DNA of 64,000 nt from Amoebidium appalachense (Eukaryota > Ichthyosporea), in assembly GCA_963693365.1 (NCBI GenBank), contig CAVNZM010000013.1, forward strand, positions 310,001-374,000. The letters are read 5' to 3'. Made by a program: the position numbers and the translations under genes. Shown piece after piece: positions 10,045-22,890 of the stretch. The first letter of the stretch is position 1, and each line of letters opens with the position of its first letter. The notes under the pieces were generated by a model. The model made no database searches, was not told the origin of the DNA, and worked only from the letters and a program-made list of their open reading frames with translations.

Positions 10045-12513
10045 ATGGATCCCAACAAGTCCGGCTTAAACAAAATCACCATGTGGAAGGGTGAAGGCAA
10101 GACCGGCCCTGACCACAAGACCACCTACTTCCAATGGGAAATCATTTTCCTCGGCATGATGACCGGCACCAAAGGTGCCCTACTTGTGGACGTTGTTCTC
10201 GCTGACAACTACGTTCCACCCAACACCGCCGCCATTGATGGTGTGCTTCCCTTCTACGGTTACGCTACTGCGGCTGAACTCACGGACGCCCGCAACTGCT
10301 TACTTCTCCACATGATCCAGAACATCGACCCGTCTGTCCTCACCACCGTCGCCCAGTACCGTATCGGCATGGACCCTGAACGGGCCATGTGGAAGTTCCG
10401 ACAACACTACCTCCAAGGCAAACCCGACCAGGTCCGTCTCCTCCGTCGCGAGTGGGATGCCTGCTCCCTCAAGTCCAGTGAGACATTCACTGACTACCTC
10501 CAGTGTCTCCAAACCACTGGCATCGTCACCCAGCTTCAGTCCCTGCAAGATGACTCAGTCACCTTCACCCATCTGGCAGAGAAGTTCTTTAATGAACTTA
10601 CCACCCGTGACGATCTCACCAGTGAATTCAGCCGTCTACTCGAAGACTACCACTTCGGAGATAAGCTCTTCTCCGACTTTGAGACTCTGCACAACCACGT
10701 GAAAGGCATTGAGCTACGCCAACAACTCAAGACTAAACTCCGTACCAGCCGTGACCCCCGTAGCTCCACCACCAGCATGGCTTTGACTGCCCGTGCTCCC
10801 CCCCGAGATCTTCCTCGCCGTGACTTACGCCACCGCATCAACAAACCACCCAGTGCTGATCTCCGTACTCATTTCTCCCGTCAGCACACCCGTTCCCGTT
10901 CACCCCACCGGCCTACCTTCCGGTCCACGTCCCGTTCCCCGAGCCGTTCCCGTTTCCCTGACCCCCGCCGTTCCGTTCACCCGGCTCGTTCCAACACCCC
11001 GGCCAACTCCTGCTTGTACTGCCGTGAACCTGGCCACCAGATTACCGACTGCCCTGAACCTGGCTGCCGTGTTGCCAGAAACGCCCGCAACACCAACAAG
11101 TCCGTCTCCTTTGCCTTCTCAGCTTACAATGTCAGCTCCGTCCCCGTGTCGCCCGACCCGGCCTGGGATTCCGGTTGCAACATGACTGTTTGCCCCCACC
11201 GTGAGTTCTTCCAGGACCTCACCCCCCTCCCAGCCCCTACCCCAGTTGCTGCCTTCAACGGTATCCCCGTCTTGGCTACCCACCAGGGCCATATCACCCT
11301 CAACACCACCACCATCCACGGCACCAACACCCTCACCATTGAGGCCTACTACACACCGTCCGGTCAGGCCTTCCTCATCTCCACATCTCAGGCTGCTGCT
11401 GAATACATCAAGGGTGACCTCAACGATGCCTCCACCCCGTCGTTCTTATTTGACCGACACACCGGCCGTCACCTCGTCAACCTCCGTCTGTACAACGGTC
11501 TGTACTACTTCACAGACTACACCATTAAACCCCCAGCCAGTCCAGTAGCTCTGGCTGCCACCACCAGTGTTCATCCCTCCATCTGGCATTATCGTCTCGG
11601 ACACCGTGCCATGACCGGCATCAAGGAGATGATCACCAAGGACCTCGTCATTGGCCTCCCCGACTCCGTACTTGACTGTGCCGTCCCTGATTGCCATGGC
11701 TGCATGATGGGCAAAACTACCAAGGCTCCATTCAAGGGTGACCGTCCTCACTCTTCTGTCCCCGGCTATGAGTGGCACTGGGACTTCTTTGAGCCTTCCA
11801 CCACGTCGTACGGAGGTTCCAAGGTTGCTCTCGTTACCGTGTGCCGTTCCTCTGGTCTCGTGAAGATCTACCCCATGGCTGACCGTTCATCTACCCTGGA
11901 TGTCATCAAGTCCCACAACCACCTTGTGTCCAATCATGCCTCTTCCACCGTGGGTGTCTACCACTTTGACTCCGGTTCCGAGTTCACCTCTCAGGCTACC
12001 TGGGTTTTCTGCTCCTCCCAGGGCATCAAGGCCAGCTATGCTCCCGTGGACTGTCCTGGCAGCTCAATGGTTACGTCGAACGTCGTATGCGCTCACTTCA
12101 AGAGATAGTTCGTTGCCTGCTGCACCAAGTACCCGACCAGTCTCTGTCCCCCAAACTGTGGGCTGAGGCTCTCAACATGCTGCCTACATCGTCAATGTAA
12201 CCCCGTCCTCGGCTGCCAATGGTCGTACTCCATTCGAAGTATTTTACGGTGTCAAGCCCGACATCTCCGAGCTCAAGGTGTTCGGCTGCCCAGCCTACAC
12301 TCATGTCCCGGCTGCCAAACGTAACAAGCTGCAACCAACCGTCAAGCTCGGCATGTACATCGGCTATGATCTACAATCACATTGCCACCGGAACTTCAAC
12401 TTCACCACTCACCGAGTGGGTCTTTTCCGTGACGTGATTTTCTACGAATCAAATTATGTTCCCCCCTGGTAAACCCCGGGCCATCTGCCCCCGTCAACTC
12501 CGAGGTTCCCCCC
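10045..12513 (+). pseudogene. Copia-A gag-protease-integrase (5' half), frameshifted
   Basis: The ATG at 10045 opens a Gag-Pol frame close in sequence to Copia-B. Visible motifs are the Gag helical region, an Arg/Ser/Pro-rich stretch, the CLYCREPGHQITDC knuckle (CX2CX4HX4C, about 11012), the WDSGCNMTVCP protease site (about 11161), and the integrase zinc region with WHYRLGH and CHGC. The first two catalytic Asp regions are HWDFFEP and DSGSEF. Reading breaks near 12058-12063 just before the glutamate block (NGYVERR in a shifted frame), and a 1-nt loss near 12173 breaks it again. The frame then continues to the CCCCC target site at 12509-12513, where the minus-strand Ty3 is inserted. Confidence 0.88.
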
Positions 12514-12993
12514 TGTAAACAGTTGGACTAGTTAGGATAAGGCAGAGTACAACTGAATCAAAATAAAGACAGAGAACGGGTAGAAAGGCACACGCGGCCA
12601 GGTTGCTTTTACTATGGGCCGACTCAGTCTGTCTCAGACTTCACTGATGTGATCCCCGTACTGGGACGGCTTTCTTATATAGCCCCCAGGTTTCGGATCA
12701 AGGCCCAGGATTGGTTCATCCGCGGCCAGCGCGGGTGGCAACATGCCATTCGTGATTCTGGTGCGGTCCGAGCCAGTCAGACCTTCGTCCTATTTATGCA
12801 AACATCTTATTGGTCCACTTCGTTTATGTGGTATGCAGCGGTAGAACCATATATGGTTCACTTTTTAGGTAAGATTGATTCCTATTGGTGCGGACATAAT
12901 ATTTATGTGATATTCGTGACAAAGCACGAATCGTGTGCTAGTACATCACATTCTTTAGTAAACATGTACAGTTCATGTGTACAGTTGTTTACA
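12514..12993 (-). repeat. Ty3-R LTR (3' LTR of the minus-strand element)
   Basis: 480 bp with TGTAAACA...TGTTTACA ends. On the minus strand it contains GGGGGCTATATAAG (TATA box) and shares its last ~100 bp with the Ty3-F LTR. Its last 322 bp (12672-12993) recur at 22564-22885 with almost no change. Confidence 0.88.
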
Positions 12994-15493
12994 CTCTCCC
13001 CCTTGTCGGGAGCCTGGTGGTGTCGTTAGACAAGCAAACCACCAGGCTGAGAGGCGATAAACAACCTTCAGCGAGAATTCTTGTGCGCCGAGCTGCTGGG
13101 CAGAACAGAGCAAGGATGGTTGAATAGAGTTGTGCACGTCTATGAGCACTTCTTCGTTTGCCAAAACGTAAATTCATGCAGCATTCTTCTGTGCTTTCAT
13201 TTTCGTGGCGAAGATTGTTGCAGAGTGTTCGTGCGAATTGTTCGCTTCGTCTCTGTGCTTGGCTTTTTCTGTAGAAGTAATATTTTCCTTTTTGGGAATT
13301 TTTCCTTTTTAGGATACTCCCGCAGATTCGTTTTCAATTGCGAGTAATTTGGTTGTGTGGATGAATGATCATACCAAGCATTCGATAATGAATATAACTC
13401 AAGCCTTAGGTCACTTCGTAGCTCAGGTAGTGGTGGATAGCTTCAAGGCTTAGCCGCTGCTCCTTATCCCGGTTCTACCTTAAGACTGTAAGGCGAGTCG
13501 CCATGGCCAGAAAAGCCACTTCTTTCATGAACAAATAGCACTTCTTTCCTTTCAGCTTTAACCCTGCATCATCGGAGCTGGGAAAAACATGAATAAAAAT
13601 GCCCCAAGTGTTCTTCGTTGAGCGACATAAAGAAATATATCAGCCCGTCAGAATTCGAACCAGTAAAAACCCGGTTCATAATTCATAAGAAGAGGGTAGA
13701 CAAAGCAAACCTTCTTCAGAAAACACATGCTTCCATTCGTGAGCAGTTTTCGTATCCCATTTGCCAGCCATTTTTCGTTGAGCAGGGGGATTCCAGGCAT
13801 AATACATTCTTCTGGAGGCTTGGCCTAAAAAGAAAAGTCGTCAGAGTCGCCCTTTCTTTTGTAAGCAACTTCGTGAGCGCGCTTCGTATCTTCATATCCT
13901 CCAGTGCAGGTCTGGATGGTGCCCCATCCTCTGCTTCATTTGTAGGTGGCCCTACTGTAGGTTCTGTTCGTTGTGTGGAATACCAAAACCATTCGTATTC
14001 GTGGAACTGCTTTGTGCTGTGCTTGCTTTCGTGTTGGTGTTCATGAAGTTACCCAATTCACACACCTACTACTTTCATACATCAGACGTAAGTAGCTGCC
14101 TGGGGGGTGTGTGGTTCGTGTTCGTGGCATTCTTCTGTTCCTTCGTGAGAAGAATATTCGTTTTAGCAGAGGTGCCCAATAAGGCAGCTTGTGGGGTTGT
14201 CTCCCGCATGTGCCCATTGGTGGGGTATGCACGTGCTAAATTGTTACAGTGTCATCATATTGCAAGGGAATAACATGGTCACCTCCGTACCAGGGCCTAG
14301 GTACACATGATGGTCCGATGTGTTAGTCAACAACACCTTGCATTTGTATTCGTATTCGTCTTCCACGTCACTTTCTTCAGTAGTGAAGGAGGGTATTCGT
14401 AATTCGAAACTGAAAGGCTTCCAGCCAAAATACTGAAACTGTATGCTGGGGTTGTGAGGGAACGGTGCCCATACCACATTCTTTTGTTCTGGTGGGGGTG
14501 TGCCGGCAGCTAGTGCAAGGCTTGACAGTGTAATTGGTATGTTACACAGTATTGCCACAGACGGGCATTCACCTTAAAATCCGTACCCAACACCTTCTTT
14601 GTTTTTCACATGCATGAACAAAAGTTCTGCATCGACTTTATTACATGCCTTTTGTGCACCAAGATTGCAAATTCGTTAAGACGTGGCACCAGGAAGGGCC
14701 GCCACATGAGGCATATGTTCGTAATGTGTTTAGGCATGCCAGCATACATTCATGCGCATGTTGTGCATCCTGTGCGCTAAACTATGGGGCATGCCGTATT
14801 CGAAAACTGTTACAGCAAGAAATTCGAAGCATGCATGCAAAACTACTTTCACAGCACCTTATGTCCTCAATGCTATAGGAACAGCGACTATCTTCTTCTT
14901 TAAATGCATTCGTGCTGAAAGTGGCCGTGCATCTGGCTTGCGAGTGTGGAGGTGCATGCGGTGGCATGGACACGATGACAGTGTGCAATAGCGCAATGCA
15001 CGCAAGGGCAACGGTTTTCTTTTCTTCGTAACATAGAGGGGGCTGTGTGCATTGCAACCCAATGCATTCGTTCTTTCATTTTCGTATTTCCATTTCATTT
15101 TGCTTTCGTTTTTCGTTTTTTGTCGTTTGATAACTTCGTTACTTTGTTTGGTTTTGTGTTGCATTCATTTCATATTTCCTCTATGCATTCGCTTGTCGTT
15201 AATTCTTTATTTCATTGCGTATTCGTGATGGTTCGTTATTCGTTGGTTCATTGCTTCGTTAGCAATTCTTTATTCGTTTGTTCGTGTATTCGTTGTTTCG
15301 TTGTGTATTCGTTTTTCTTCACATTTTTGATGTGTCATATCAAAAGAAGTTTTACATGCTTTCAATTCTTTCCGTGTAGGTGGGCTGGCCACTTCAAACT
15401 TGTCGGTGTATATATTCTAAGCCGGACAAGGAAAGATGTGCCTATCATCGGGGTAAAAAGGATTGTGATCGGCCAAGGATTGTGATCGGCCAG
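12994..15493 (-). pseudogene. Ty3-R internal remnants (pol and gag fragments)
   Basis: The reverse complement aligns by eye in order with the plus-strand Ty3 element. Near 13011-13048 is the post-pol hairpin. 13360-13610 resembles the RT segment after YLDD. 13680-14240 resembles the spacer between protease and RT. 14244-14558 encodes a stretch with LLTNTSDHHVYLGPGTEV found also in Ty3-F pol. 15060-15330 is rich in TTCGT/TTCG, the complement of the ACGAAC-rich gag N-terminus. Large deletions separate these blocks. Just before Copia-B a 17-bp unit (AAGGATTGTGATCGGCC) is repeated in tandem (about 15461-15492). Confidence 0.75.
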
Positions 15494-16747
15494 TGGGTAT
15501 GCCCACTTAGGGTTTATATATAAGGTTTGACCTGTACCATCACTCTACTCTATCTTTCACTGGTTTAAAACCCAGTTAATCAAACACCGCCTATACACGT
15601 TATATATATTCGTTGTTTTTGCCCCGGTTCCTTCCCCCCCTCCCCTTCCCCCCCCTTCCCCCCCCCTTCCCCCCCCCTCCCCCCCTTCTCCCCCCCCCCC
15701 CCCCCCCCCCGGGAAAAGTACACACTTTAATTATTTTTTTTTCCGTTTCTGTTCTCAAGTGGGGAGATTTCACTAGTTCAGTGGGGATATGATAACACAA
15801 ACTTCAAAGTCTTAAGTGGGGATGTTGTAATACGTAGTATTTACATATGGTAAGATCTTCTCAGTTTGTGTTATGTTTCAGTTCATATGCTTAGTGTAAA
15901 TGCCACACTCCTATTATGTAAAGTGTAGCATCGATCTCCGATATGCTTGTATACTTGTAATCGTGTTGTATCGGCTTTAATCGTGTATTGTAATATCGAT
16001 TAGAATATTTATATGTGTGTACACGGATCCACCCACTCAGGGAGAGACGTGTACATGTTCGTGTGTACATAAATATCTCTGGTTATAGTTATGCTATTAC
16101 TATCTTGTTTGTTGATCTGTGCTCTCTTTTCCTTCCTCTTTCTCCTTCCTTATTTTCTTTTCTTTCTCTCCTTGTCTTCATGTGTATAATCGTATTTCTT
16201 TTCTACTAATATATGTTAGGTAGATTTGTGTTACTTAATACGTGTTCATTGGACGGTAACACACTTAGGCTACACTTAGAATAGCATGTGTGTTTAGACT
16301 TCATTAATTCACTTTAGTTTTCATGTGTTGCCGGGCTTTAACCAATCATCAAGGTTAAGTGTGATATGTCTGAGTCTTTGCAGTATGTCATAGGTTAGAA
16401 CTTCCTTGATGATGACACGAGTTGATCCTAACTAGTGTCTGTGTCCTATCGTGTACGCCTCCGCGTACCGGATCTCTCTGAAAGCAATTGGTTCTTAGTG
16501 ATTGGTTTCTATTAGAGATGGATCTGATTTCCGACTGGTCGGAAATCATGTATGGATTGGACTTAGAGGAATTTCAGGTATTTATTCGAAGATCAGAATA
16601 AATTCAGTTCAGTCGTGTCTAAACATTGATGTCTGTTGTGTACACTGCTCCGATCGTTCCGTGTTTTGTTGTTGTGTGTGTCTGTGGTGTTTTCACACTG
16701 CACCACTGTGTCTCTGCTTACATCCCAAATACTTATAGAATTTAACA
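15494..16747 (+). repeat. Copia-B 5' LTR
   Basis: 1254 bp, TG...CA ends. It contains a C-rich block (about 15638-15710), a TTTATATATAAGG near the outer end, the 22-bp palindrome at 16526-16547, and an AATAAA at about 16597. The last ~385 bp recur at 20-406. Confidence 0.92.
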
Positions 16748-16760
16748 GGTTATGCAGCCC
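16748..16760 (+). promoter_or_regulatory. Copia-B primer-binding site (half-tRNA iMet type)
   Basis: GGTTATGCAGCCC follows the LTR end directly. Copia-A has GGTTATGCTGCCC at 9969 and Copia-C GGTTAAAGGCCC. GGTTATG complements the anticodon-loop region of initiator tRNA-Met, the half-tRNA primer known for Drosophila copia-type elements. The downstream part matches less well. Confidence 0.55.
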
Positions 16761-16809
16761 TTTTGTACGCTCCCTACACACATCTAGAACTCGCGCTCGT
16801 TTTTCAATC

Positions 16810-19800
16810 ATGGATCCAAACAAAACTGGCGTAAACAAAATCACCATGTGGAAAGGTGAAGGGAAGACTGGTCCCGATAGCAAAACTACCTATTTTCAAT
16901 GGGAAATCATTTTTCTCGGCATGATGACCGGCACTAAAGGTGTCCGACTCGTGGATGTTGTCCTTGCTGACAACTACGTCCCCCCTACCACCGTCGCGGT
17001 TGACGGTGAACCCCCCTTCTATGGCTACGGCACTACCGCGGAACTCAAAGAGGCCCGCAATTGCCTCCTGCTCCATATGATACAGAACATCGACCCTTCC
17101 GTCCTCACCACCGTTGCCCAGTACCGTATTGGCATGGACCCTGAACGGGCCATGTGGAAATTCCGTCAACACTATCTCCAAGGCAAACCCGATCAGATCC
17201 GCATCCTTCACCGTCAGTGGGATGCCTGTGCCCTTCAGCCCGGTGAATCATTCACCACCTACCTGAGCCGTCTGCAGACCATCGTGAACCAGCTCCAGTC
17301 TCTCCAAGATGAGTCCATTCACTTCACTCGTCTAGCTGAGAAGTTCTTCAATGAACTCACCACCAGAGACGACCTCACCCCTGAGTTCAATCGTCTTATC
17401 GAAGACTATCACTTCGGTGATAAGCTATTCCCCGACTTCGAGTCCCTCCATAACCACGTCAAGGGCATCGAGTTACGTCAAGACCTCAAGATGCAACTCC
17501 GGAACAACCGTGCCCACCGTGCCTCCAAGTCCAGCATGGCATTAAATGCCAGTGCTCCCCCCCGTGATCTTCCTCGCCGTGACTTACGCACCCGACTTGA
17601 CCGTACCTCTGGCACGGACCTCCGAACTCGTCTCTCCCGTCAGCACACCCGATCCCGTTCCCCCCACCGGCCTGCCTTCCGGTCCACGTCTCGTTCCCCC
17701 AGTCGTTCCCGTTTCTCGGGTTCCCGTCGTTCTGATTCCCCGGCTCGTTCTAACACCCCGTCCGTGAAAGAATGCTCCTACTGCCACGAGCCTGATCACA
17801 CGATCATCGATTGCCCTGAGCCGAAATGCCGTATGTCCAGACACAACCGTTCCCGTCAAGGCAGTGAGAAATCTGTCTCCTTTGCTTTCTCGGCATACAA
17901 TGCTAGCTCCGTCCCCGTGTCCTCCGACCCTGCCTGGGATTCCGGGTGCAACATGACTGTTTGCCCCACCCGTGAGTTCTTCCATGACCTCACTCCCCTT
18001 CCGACACCGACTCCCGTTGCTGCCTTCAATGGCACCCCCGTCTTGGCCACTCACACCGGCCATATCGTCATCAACACCACCACCGACCATGGCACTACCA
18101 CCCTAACCATTGAAGCCTACTACACCCCGTCTGGCCAAGCCTTCCTCATTTCAACATCCCAAGCTGCTGCCGAATACATCAAGGGTGATTTGAACGATGC
18201 CTCCACTCCGTCATTCCTCTTCGACCGACTCACCGGCCGTCATCTCGTCAACCTCCGTCTACACAACGGTCTGTATTACTTCAAGGACTACACCATTCAA
18301 CCACCCACTCGTCCTGTGGCTCTGGCTGCCACTACCAGTGTTAACCCATCCATCTGGCACCATCGTCTGGGGCACCGAGCTATGACCAGCATCAAGGACA
18401 TGGTGAAACACGACCTTGTTATTGGTCTCCCCTCCTCTGTCCTCGACTGTGATGTTCCTGATTGTCATGGCTGCATTATGGGTAAGACCACCAAGGCTCC
18501 GTTCAGGGGTGACCGTCCTCACTCCAACATCCCCGGTCATGAATGGCATTGGGATTTTTTTGAGCCTACCACAACATCGTACGGAGGTTCCAAGGTTGCT
18601 CTCGTCACTGTCTGCCGTGCCTCTGGCCTCGTCAAGATCTACCCGATGGCCGACCGTACCACCACCCTGGATATTCTCACAGCTCACACCAACCTCGTTG
18701 CCACCCATGCCCCCTCCAAAGTTGGTGTTTACCACTTCGACTCCGGCTCTGAGTTCACCTCCAAGGATACCCGTGCTTTTTGCCTCTCCCAGGGCATCAA
18801 GGCCAGCTATGCTCCGGTGGACTGCCCTCAACTGAACGGCTATGTTGAACGACGTATGCGGTTCCTCCAAGAGATTGTCCGTTGCCTCCTCCATCAAGTC
18901 CAAGATCAGTCTCTGTCTCCCAAACTGTGGGCTGAGGCCCTCCAACATGCCGCCTACATCATCAACGTCACCCCGTCCACGACTGCCAATGGTCGTACAC
19001 CATTCGAGGTTTTCTACGGTGTCAAGCCCGACATCTCCGAGCTCAAAGTGTTCGGTTGCCCTGCCTACACTCACGTGCCAGCCTCTAAACGGAACAAGCT
19101 GGCCCCCACCGTCAAACTCGGCATGTATATCGGCTATGATCTTCAATCACACTGCCACCGGATCTTCAATGCCACCACCCATCGTGTCGGCCTCTTCCGT
19201 GATGTGATTTTCGACGAATCAGCTTATCTCCCGTCCGACATTCCATCAACCCTTCCGACCCCCGACACCACTGCTACCTCGACCACCCCACCCCCCACAG
19301 TTGACACTGAAGATGATGTTTGTCTGGTGTACTCTGGCCCCCCTCCTGCCATCGTCGTTCCCCCGACACCCCCCCCCCCACCGGCCCCCCTGCCCCCGTG
19401 CCCGTCCAGCCTGCCGACCCTCATCCTGGCCCTGGCAACGTCACACCCATCCGACCCGGCTCCCCCGACAACTTCCACTCGGCCCCGTCCAGCCCGGAGG
19501 TTGCCCCCCCTGCACTTCCGAACTTCCAAGTTCCCCCCCCACCGTCTCCACCTACCCCGGTTCCTGCACCCCGTCGTTCTGCCCGTCTCCAGGGCAAGGT
19601 TGGACTTCAAGCCACCATCACCCTGCCAGTCCCCCCCGGTCCCCCCATCAACATCGACCAACTACCCAAACTTGTCCGTCAACTCTGTTCCGGACCCAAT
19701 GGTGATCAGGTCAAGTCAGCCCTGACTGCTGAGTATCAAGCCTTCGTCGACAAAGACATCTTTGAACTTGTTGACCCTCCCCCTGGTGCTAACATCGTCG

Positions 19801-21219
19801 GCTTCAAGTGGATTGTCTCCGAGAAAACTCTCAACTCGGCTGGTGACACCAAGATCAAGGCACGTGGTGTTGCTCAAGGCTTCAGTCAGCAATACGGTGT
19901 TGACTATGAGTTGATTGAGAGCCCTGTCATCCGTCCGGCTGCTCTCCGTGCCATCCTAGCTCTGGCCGTTGTTGAAGGTCATGACATACATCAACTCGAC
20001 GTGTCTACGGCCTTTCTCAACAGCCCACTCACCGAGACCATCTACATGAAACAACCCCCGGGATTCATCACCATGGCCACACTTGGCAAGGTCTGGAGAC
20101 TCAAGAAAGCCCTGTACGGCCTCAAGCAAGCCTCCAAGGCTTGGTACGACTTCCTCGACGGCATTCTTCTTGCCCATGGCCTGACCCGTACTAAGACCGA
20201 CCCGTGCATCTACCTCCGGTTCTTCCCCAACAACGATGTGGTACGGGCTGGTAACTACGTCGATGACTCCACCATCACCAACACCCGGGGTTCTACTGCT
20301 GCCAGTGACCTGGCTGCCCACATCAGCAAGATGGCCAGCTGTCGTATGAGTCCATTTGACCGTATGCTCGGTGTTGATTTTAATCACTCTGATCCCCATC
20401 ACCTCCACATGCACCAGAGGTCTTACATCATGGATATCATCCACGACTTCAACCTCACCGATGCCAAGTCCAAGTCTACCCCCATCCCTGCAGGCACCAC
20501 CGTCTCCCTGGCTGATTGCCCCCCCCCAACCGTTCACCGTGCCCTACCGTGAGTTACTCGGCCGTCTCCTCTGGGTGGCACGGTGCACACGTCCCGACAT
20601 TGCCTATGCCATCGGCTTCCTTGGTCGGTTCAGCACCAACCCCGGCAAGACTCACTGGGACCTTCTCCGTCGTGTGGCCCGGTACCTGCTCGGCACCATT
20701 GACCTTGGCATTGACTACAAGTACTCGGCCACCCAGTCCCCCATACTCGAATGCTACACGGATGCTGACTTTGCTGGTTGTGCCGACAGCAAGAAGTCTA
20801 CCACCGGCTACATTATCGTGTTTGCTGGTATGCCCGTCATCTGGTACTCCAAGCTCCAGCCCATCACGGCCACCAGCACCACTGAAGCTGAGCTGATTGC
20901 TCTCAATGCTGGCACCCAAGAAGTTGCTTGGGTCCGTGACCTCTTCAAGGAACTCGGCTGTCCCATGCTTGCTCCGACTCCGGTGTACTGTGACAACCAG
21001 TCGACCATTGCCATCGTCAACTCCACCGGCATCAAGCACCGTACCAAACACATTGCCGTCCGGTATCACAACACCAAGGACTACATTGCCAGTGGGGACG
21101 TGGTTGTCCACTACGTTGAGTCAGCCCACAACTTAGCTGACATACTCACCAAACCCCTCCCCGGCCCGAGTCATGTCCACCATCGTGCTCGACTTTGTTT
21201 ACCGGATATTGTGGATTGA
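16810..21219 (+). pseudogene. Copia-B gag-pol polyprotein, frame broken at two C tracts
   Basis: ATG at 16810. Domains in order: Gag helical region; Arg/Ser-rich linker; CSYCHEPDHTIIDC knuckle (17773-17814); protease WDSGCNM (about 17935); integrase zinc region WHHRLGH and CHGC; catalytic HWDFFEP, DSGSEF and NGYVERR; RT with STAFLNSP (motif A) and YVDDSTI (about 20257); RNase H with YTDADFAG, TTEAE and YCDNQS; stop TGA at 21217-21219. All catalytic residues I can see are present. The frame changes at an 11-C run (19369-19379, between integrase and RT) and at a 9-C run (20519-20527, after the RT). Given the fresh LTRs, these may be sequence errors rather than decay. Confidence 0.9.
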
Positions 21220-21298
21220 CCCGACCTACTTCAAGAGTGATTTTCTCATGTGTACTACTTACTTTATCAACATCATTATATCATATGTATTGCCTTTG

Positions 21299-22563
21299 TG
21301 GGTATGCCCACTTAGGGTTTATATATAAGGTTTGACCTGTACCATCACTCTACTCTATCTTTCACTGGTTTAAAACCCAGTTAATCAAACACCGCCTATA
21401 CACGTTATATATATTCGTTGTTTTTGCCCCGGTTCCTTCCCCCCCTCCCCCCTTCCCCCCCCCTTCCCCCCCCCCCTTCCCCCCCCCCCCCCCTCCCCCC
21501 CCTTCCCCTCCCCCCCCCCCCCCCCCGGGAAAAGTACACACTTTAATTATTTTTTTTTCCGTTTCTGTTCTCAAGTGGGGAGATTTCACTAGTTCAGTGG
21601 GGATATGATAACACAAACTTCAAAGTCTTAAGTGGGGATGTTGTAATACGTAGTATTTACATATGGTAAGATCTTCTCAGTTTGTGTTATGTTTCAGTTC
21701 ATATGCTTAGTGTAAATGCCACACTCCTATTATGTAAAGTGTAGCATCGATCTCCGATATGCTTGTATACTTGTAATCGTGTTGTATCGGCTTTAATCGT
21801 GTATTGTAATATCGATTAGAATATTTATATGTGTGTACACGGATCCACCCACTCAGGGAGAGACGTGTACATGTTCGTGTGTACATAAATATCTCTGGTT
21901 ATAGTTATGCTATTACTATCTTGTTTGTTGATCTGTGCTCTCTTTTCCTTCCTCTTTCTCCTTCCTTATTTTCTTTTCTTTCTCTCCTTGTCTTCATGTG
22001 TATAATCGTATTTCTTTTCTACTAATATATGTTAGGTAGATTTGTGTTACTTAATACGTGTTCATTGGACGGTAACACACTTAGGCTACACTTAGAATAG
22101 CATGTGTGTTTAGACTTCATTAATTCACTTTAGTTTTCATGTGTTGCCGGGCTTTAACCAATCATCAAGGTTAAGTGTGATATGTCTGAGTCTTTGCAGT
22201 ATGTCATAGGTTAGAACTTCCTTGATGATGACACGAGTTGATCCTAACTAGTGTCTGTGTCCTATCGTGTACGCCTCCGCGTACCGGATCTCTCTGAAAG
22301 CAATTGGTTCTTAGTGATTGGTTTCTATTAGAGATGGATCTGATTTCCGACTGGTCGGAAATCATGTATGGATTGGACTTAGAGGAATTTCAGGTATTTA
22401 TTCGAAGATCAGAATAAATTCAGTTCAGTCGTGTCTAAACATTGATGTCTGTTGTGTACACTGCTCCGATCGTTCCGTGTTTTGTTGTTGTGTGTGTCTG
22501 TGGTGTTTTCACACTGCACCACTGTGTCTCTGCTTACATCCCAAATACTTATAGAATTTAACA
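21299..22563 (+). repeat. Copia-B 3' LTR
   Basis: 1265 bp, same ends and order as the 5' LTR. The 11-bp length difference falls in the C-rich block (about 21437-21525). The palindrome is at 22342-22363. No polypurine tract is obvious just upstream, which is odd for an apparently young element. Confidence 0.92.
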
Positions 22564-22885
22564 TTCTTATATAGCCCCCAGGTTTCGGATCAAGGCCCAG
22601 GATTGGTTCATCCGCGACCAGCGCGGGTGGCAACATGCCATTCGTGATTCTGGTGCGGTCCGAGCCAGTCAGACCTTCGTCCTATTTATGCAAACATCTT
22701 ATTGGTCCACTTCGTTTATGTGGTATGCAGCGGTAGAACCATATATGGTTCACTTTTTAGGTAAGATTGATTCCTATTGGTGCGGACATAATATTTATGT
22801 GATATTCGTGACAAAGCACGAATCGTGTGCTAGTACATCACATTCTTTAGTAAACATGTACAGTTCATGTGTACAGTTGTTTACA
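22564..22885 (-). repeat. Partial Ty3-R LTR (other end of the minus-strand Ty3)
   Basis: 322 bp matching 12672-12993 almost exactly. It ends TGTTTACA next to the second CCCCC target copy. The first 158 bp of the LTR are missing at the Copia-B junction. Confidence 0.88.
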
Positions 22886-22890
22886 CCCCC

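Larger units (their letters stand above)
15494..22563 (+). mobile_element. Copia-B, young full-length Copia element
   Basis: Both LTRs are present (15494-16747 and 21299-22563), begin TGGGTATGCC and end TTTAACA. They look identical apart from the length of their internal C tract. Between them lie a primer-binding site, gag-pol and no foreign insertion. The flanks (GGCCAG on the left, TTCTT on the right) show no target duplication, so an ectopic recombination or deletion accompanied or followed insertion into Ty3-R. Confidence 0.9.
12514..22885 (-). mobile_element. Ty3-R, minus-strand Ty3/gypsy relic inserted in Copia-A
   Basis: The left end is a complete LTR (12514-12993, TGTAAACAG...TTTACA). 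The right end is the last 322 bp of a second LTR (22564-22885). CCCCC flanks both ends (12509-12513 and 22886-22890), a clean 5-bp target duplication. The internal part (12994-15493) is a heavily deleted reverse copy of the same family as the plus-strand Ty3 element at 34275-42526. Copia-B (15494-22563) lies inside it. The missing 158 bp of the right LTR, the leader and the start of gag were lost at the Copia-B junction. Confidence 0.85.

Noticed and set aside
12649-13029. 126-residue plus-strand ORF at 12.65 kb
   Set aside because: Antisense reading of the Ty3-R LTR; recurs at 22.69 kb only because the LTR recurs.
16502-16738. Conserved 78-95-residue ORF repeated at 161, 16502 and 22318
   Set aside because: It lies wholly inside Copia LTR copies and has no protein-like features; conservation follows from LTR identity.
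19369-19379. Programmed -1 frameshift between Copia integrase and RT
   Set aside because: Copia-A and Copia-B differ by one C at this tract and so need shifts of opposite sign; a conserved programmed site would keep the direction.
22688-22885. N-terminal extension of the Copia-A RT open frame
   Set aside because: This part is translated Ty3 LTR; the same sequence is found at 12796-12993 in a different context.
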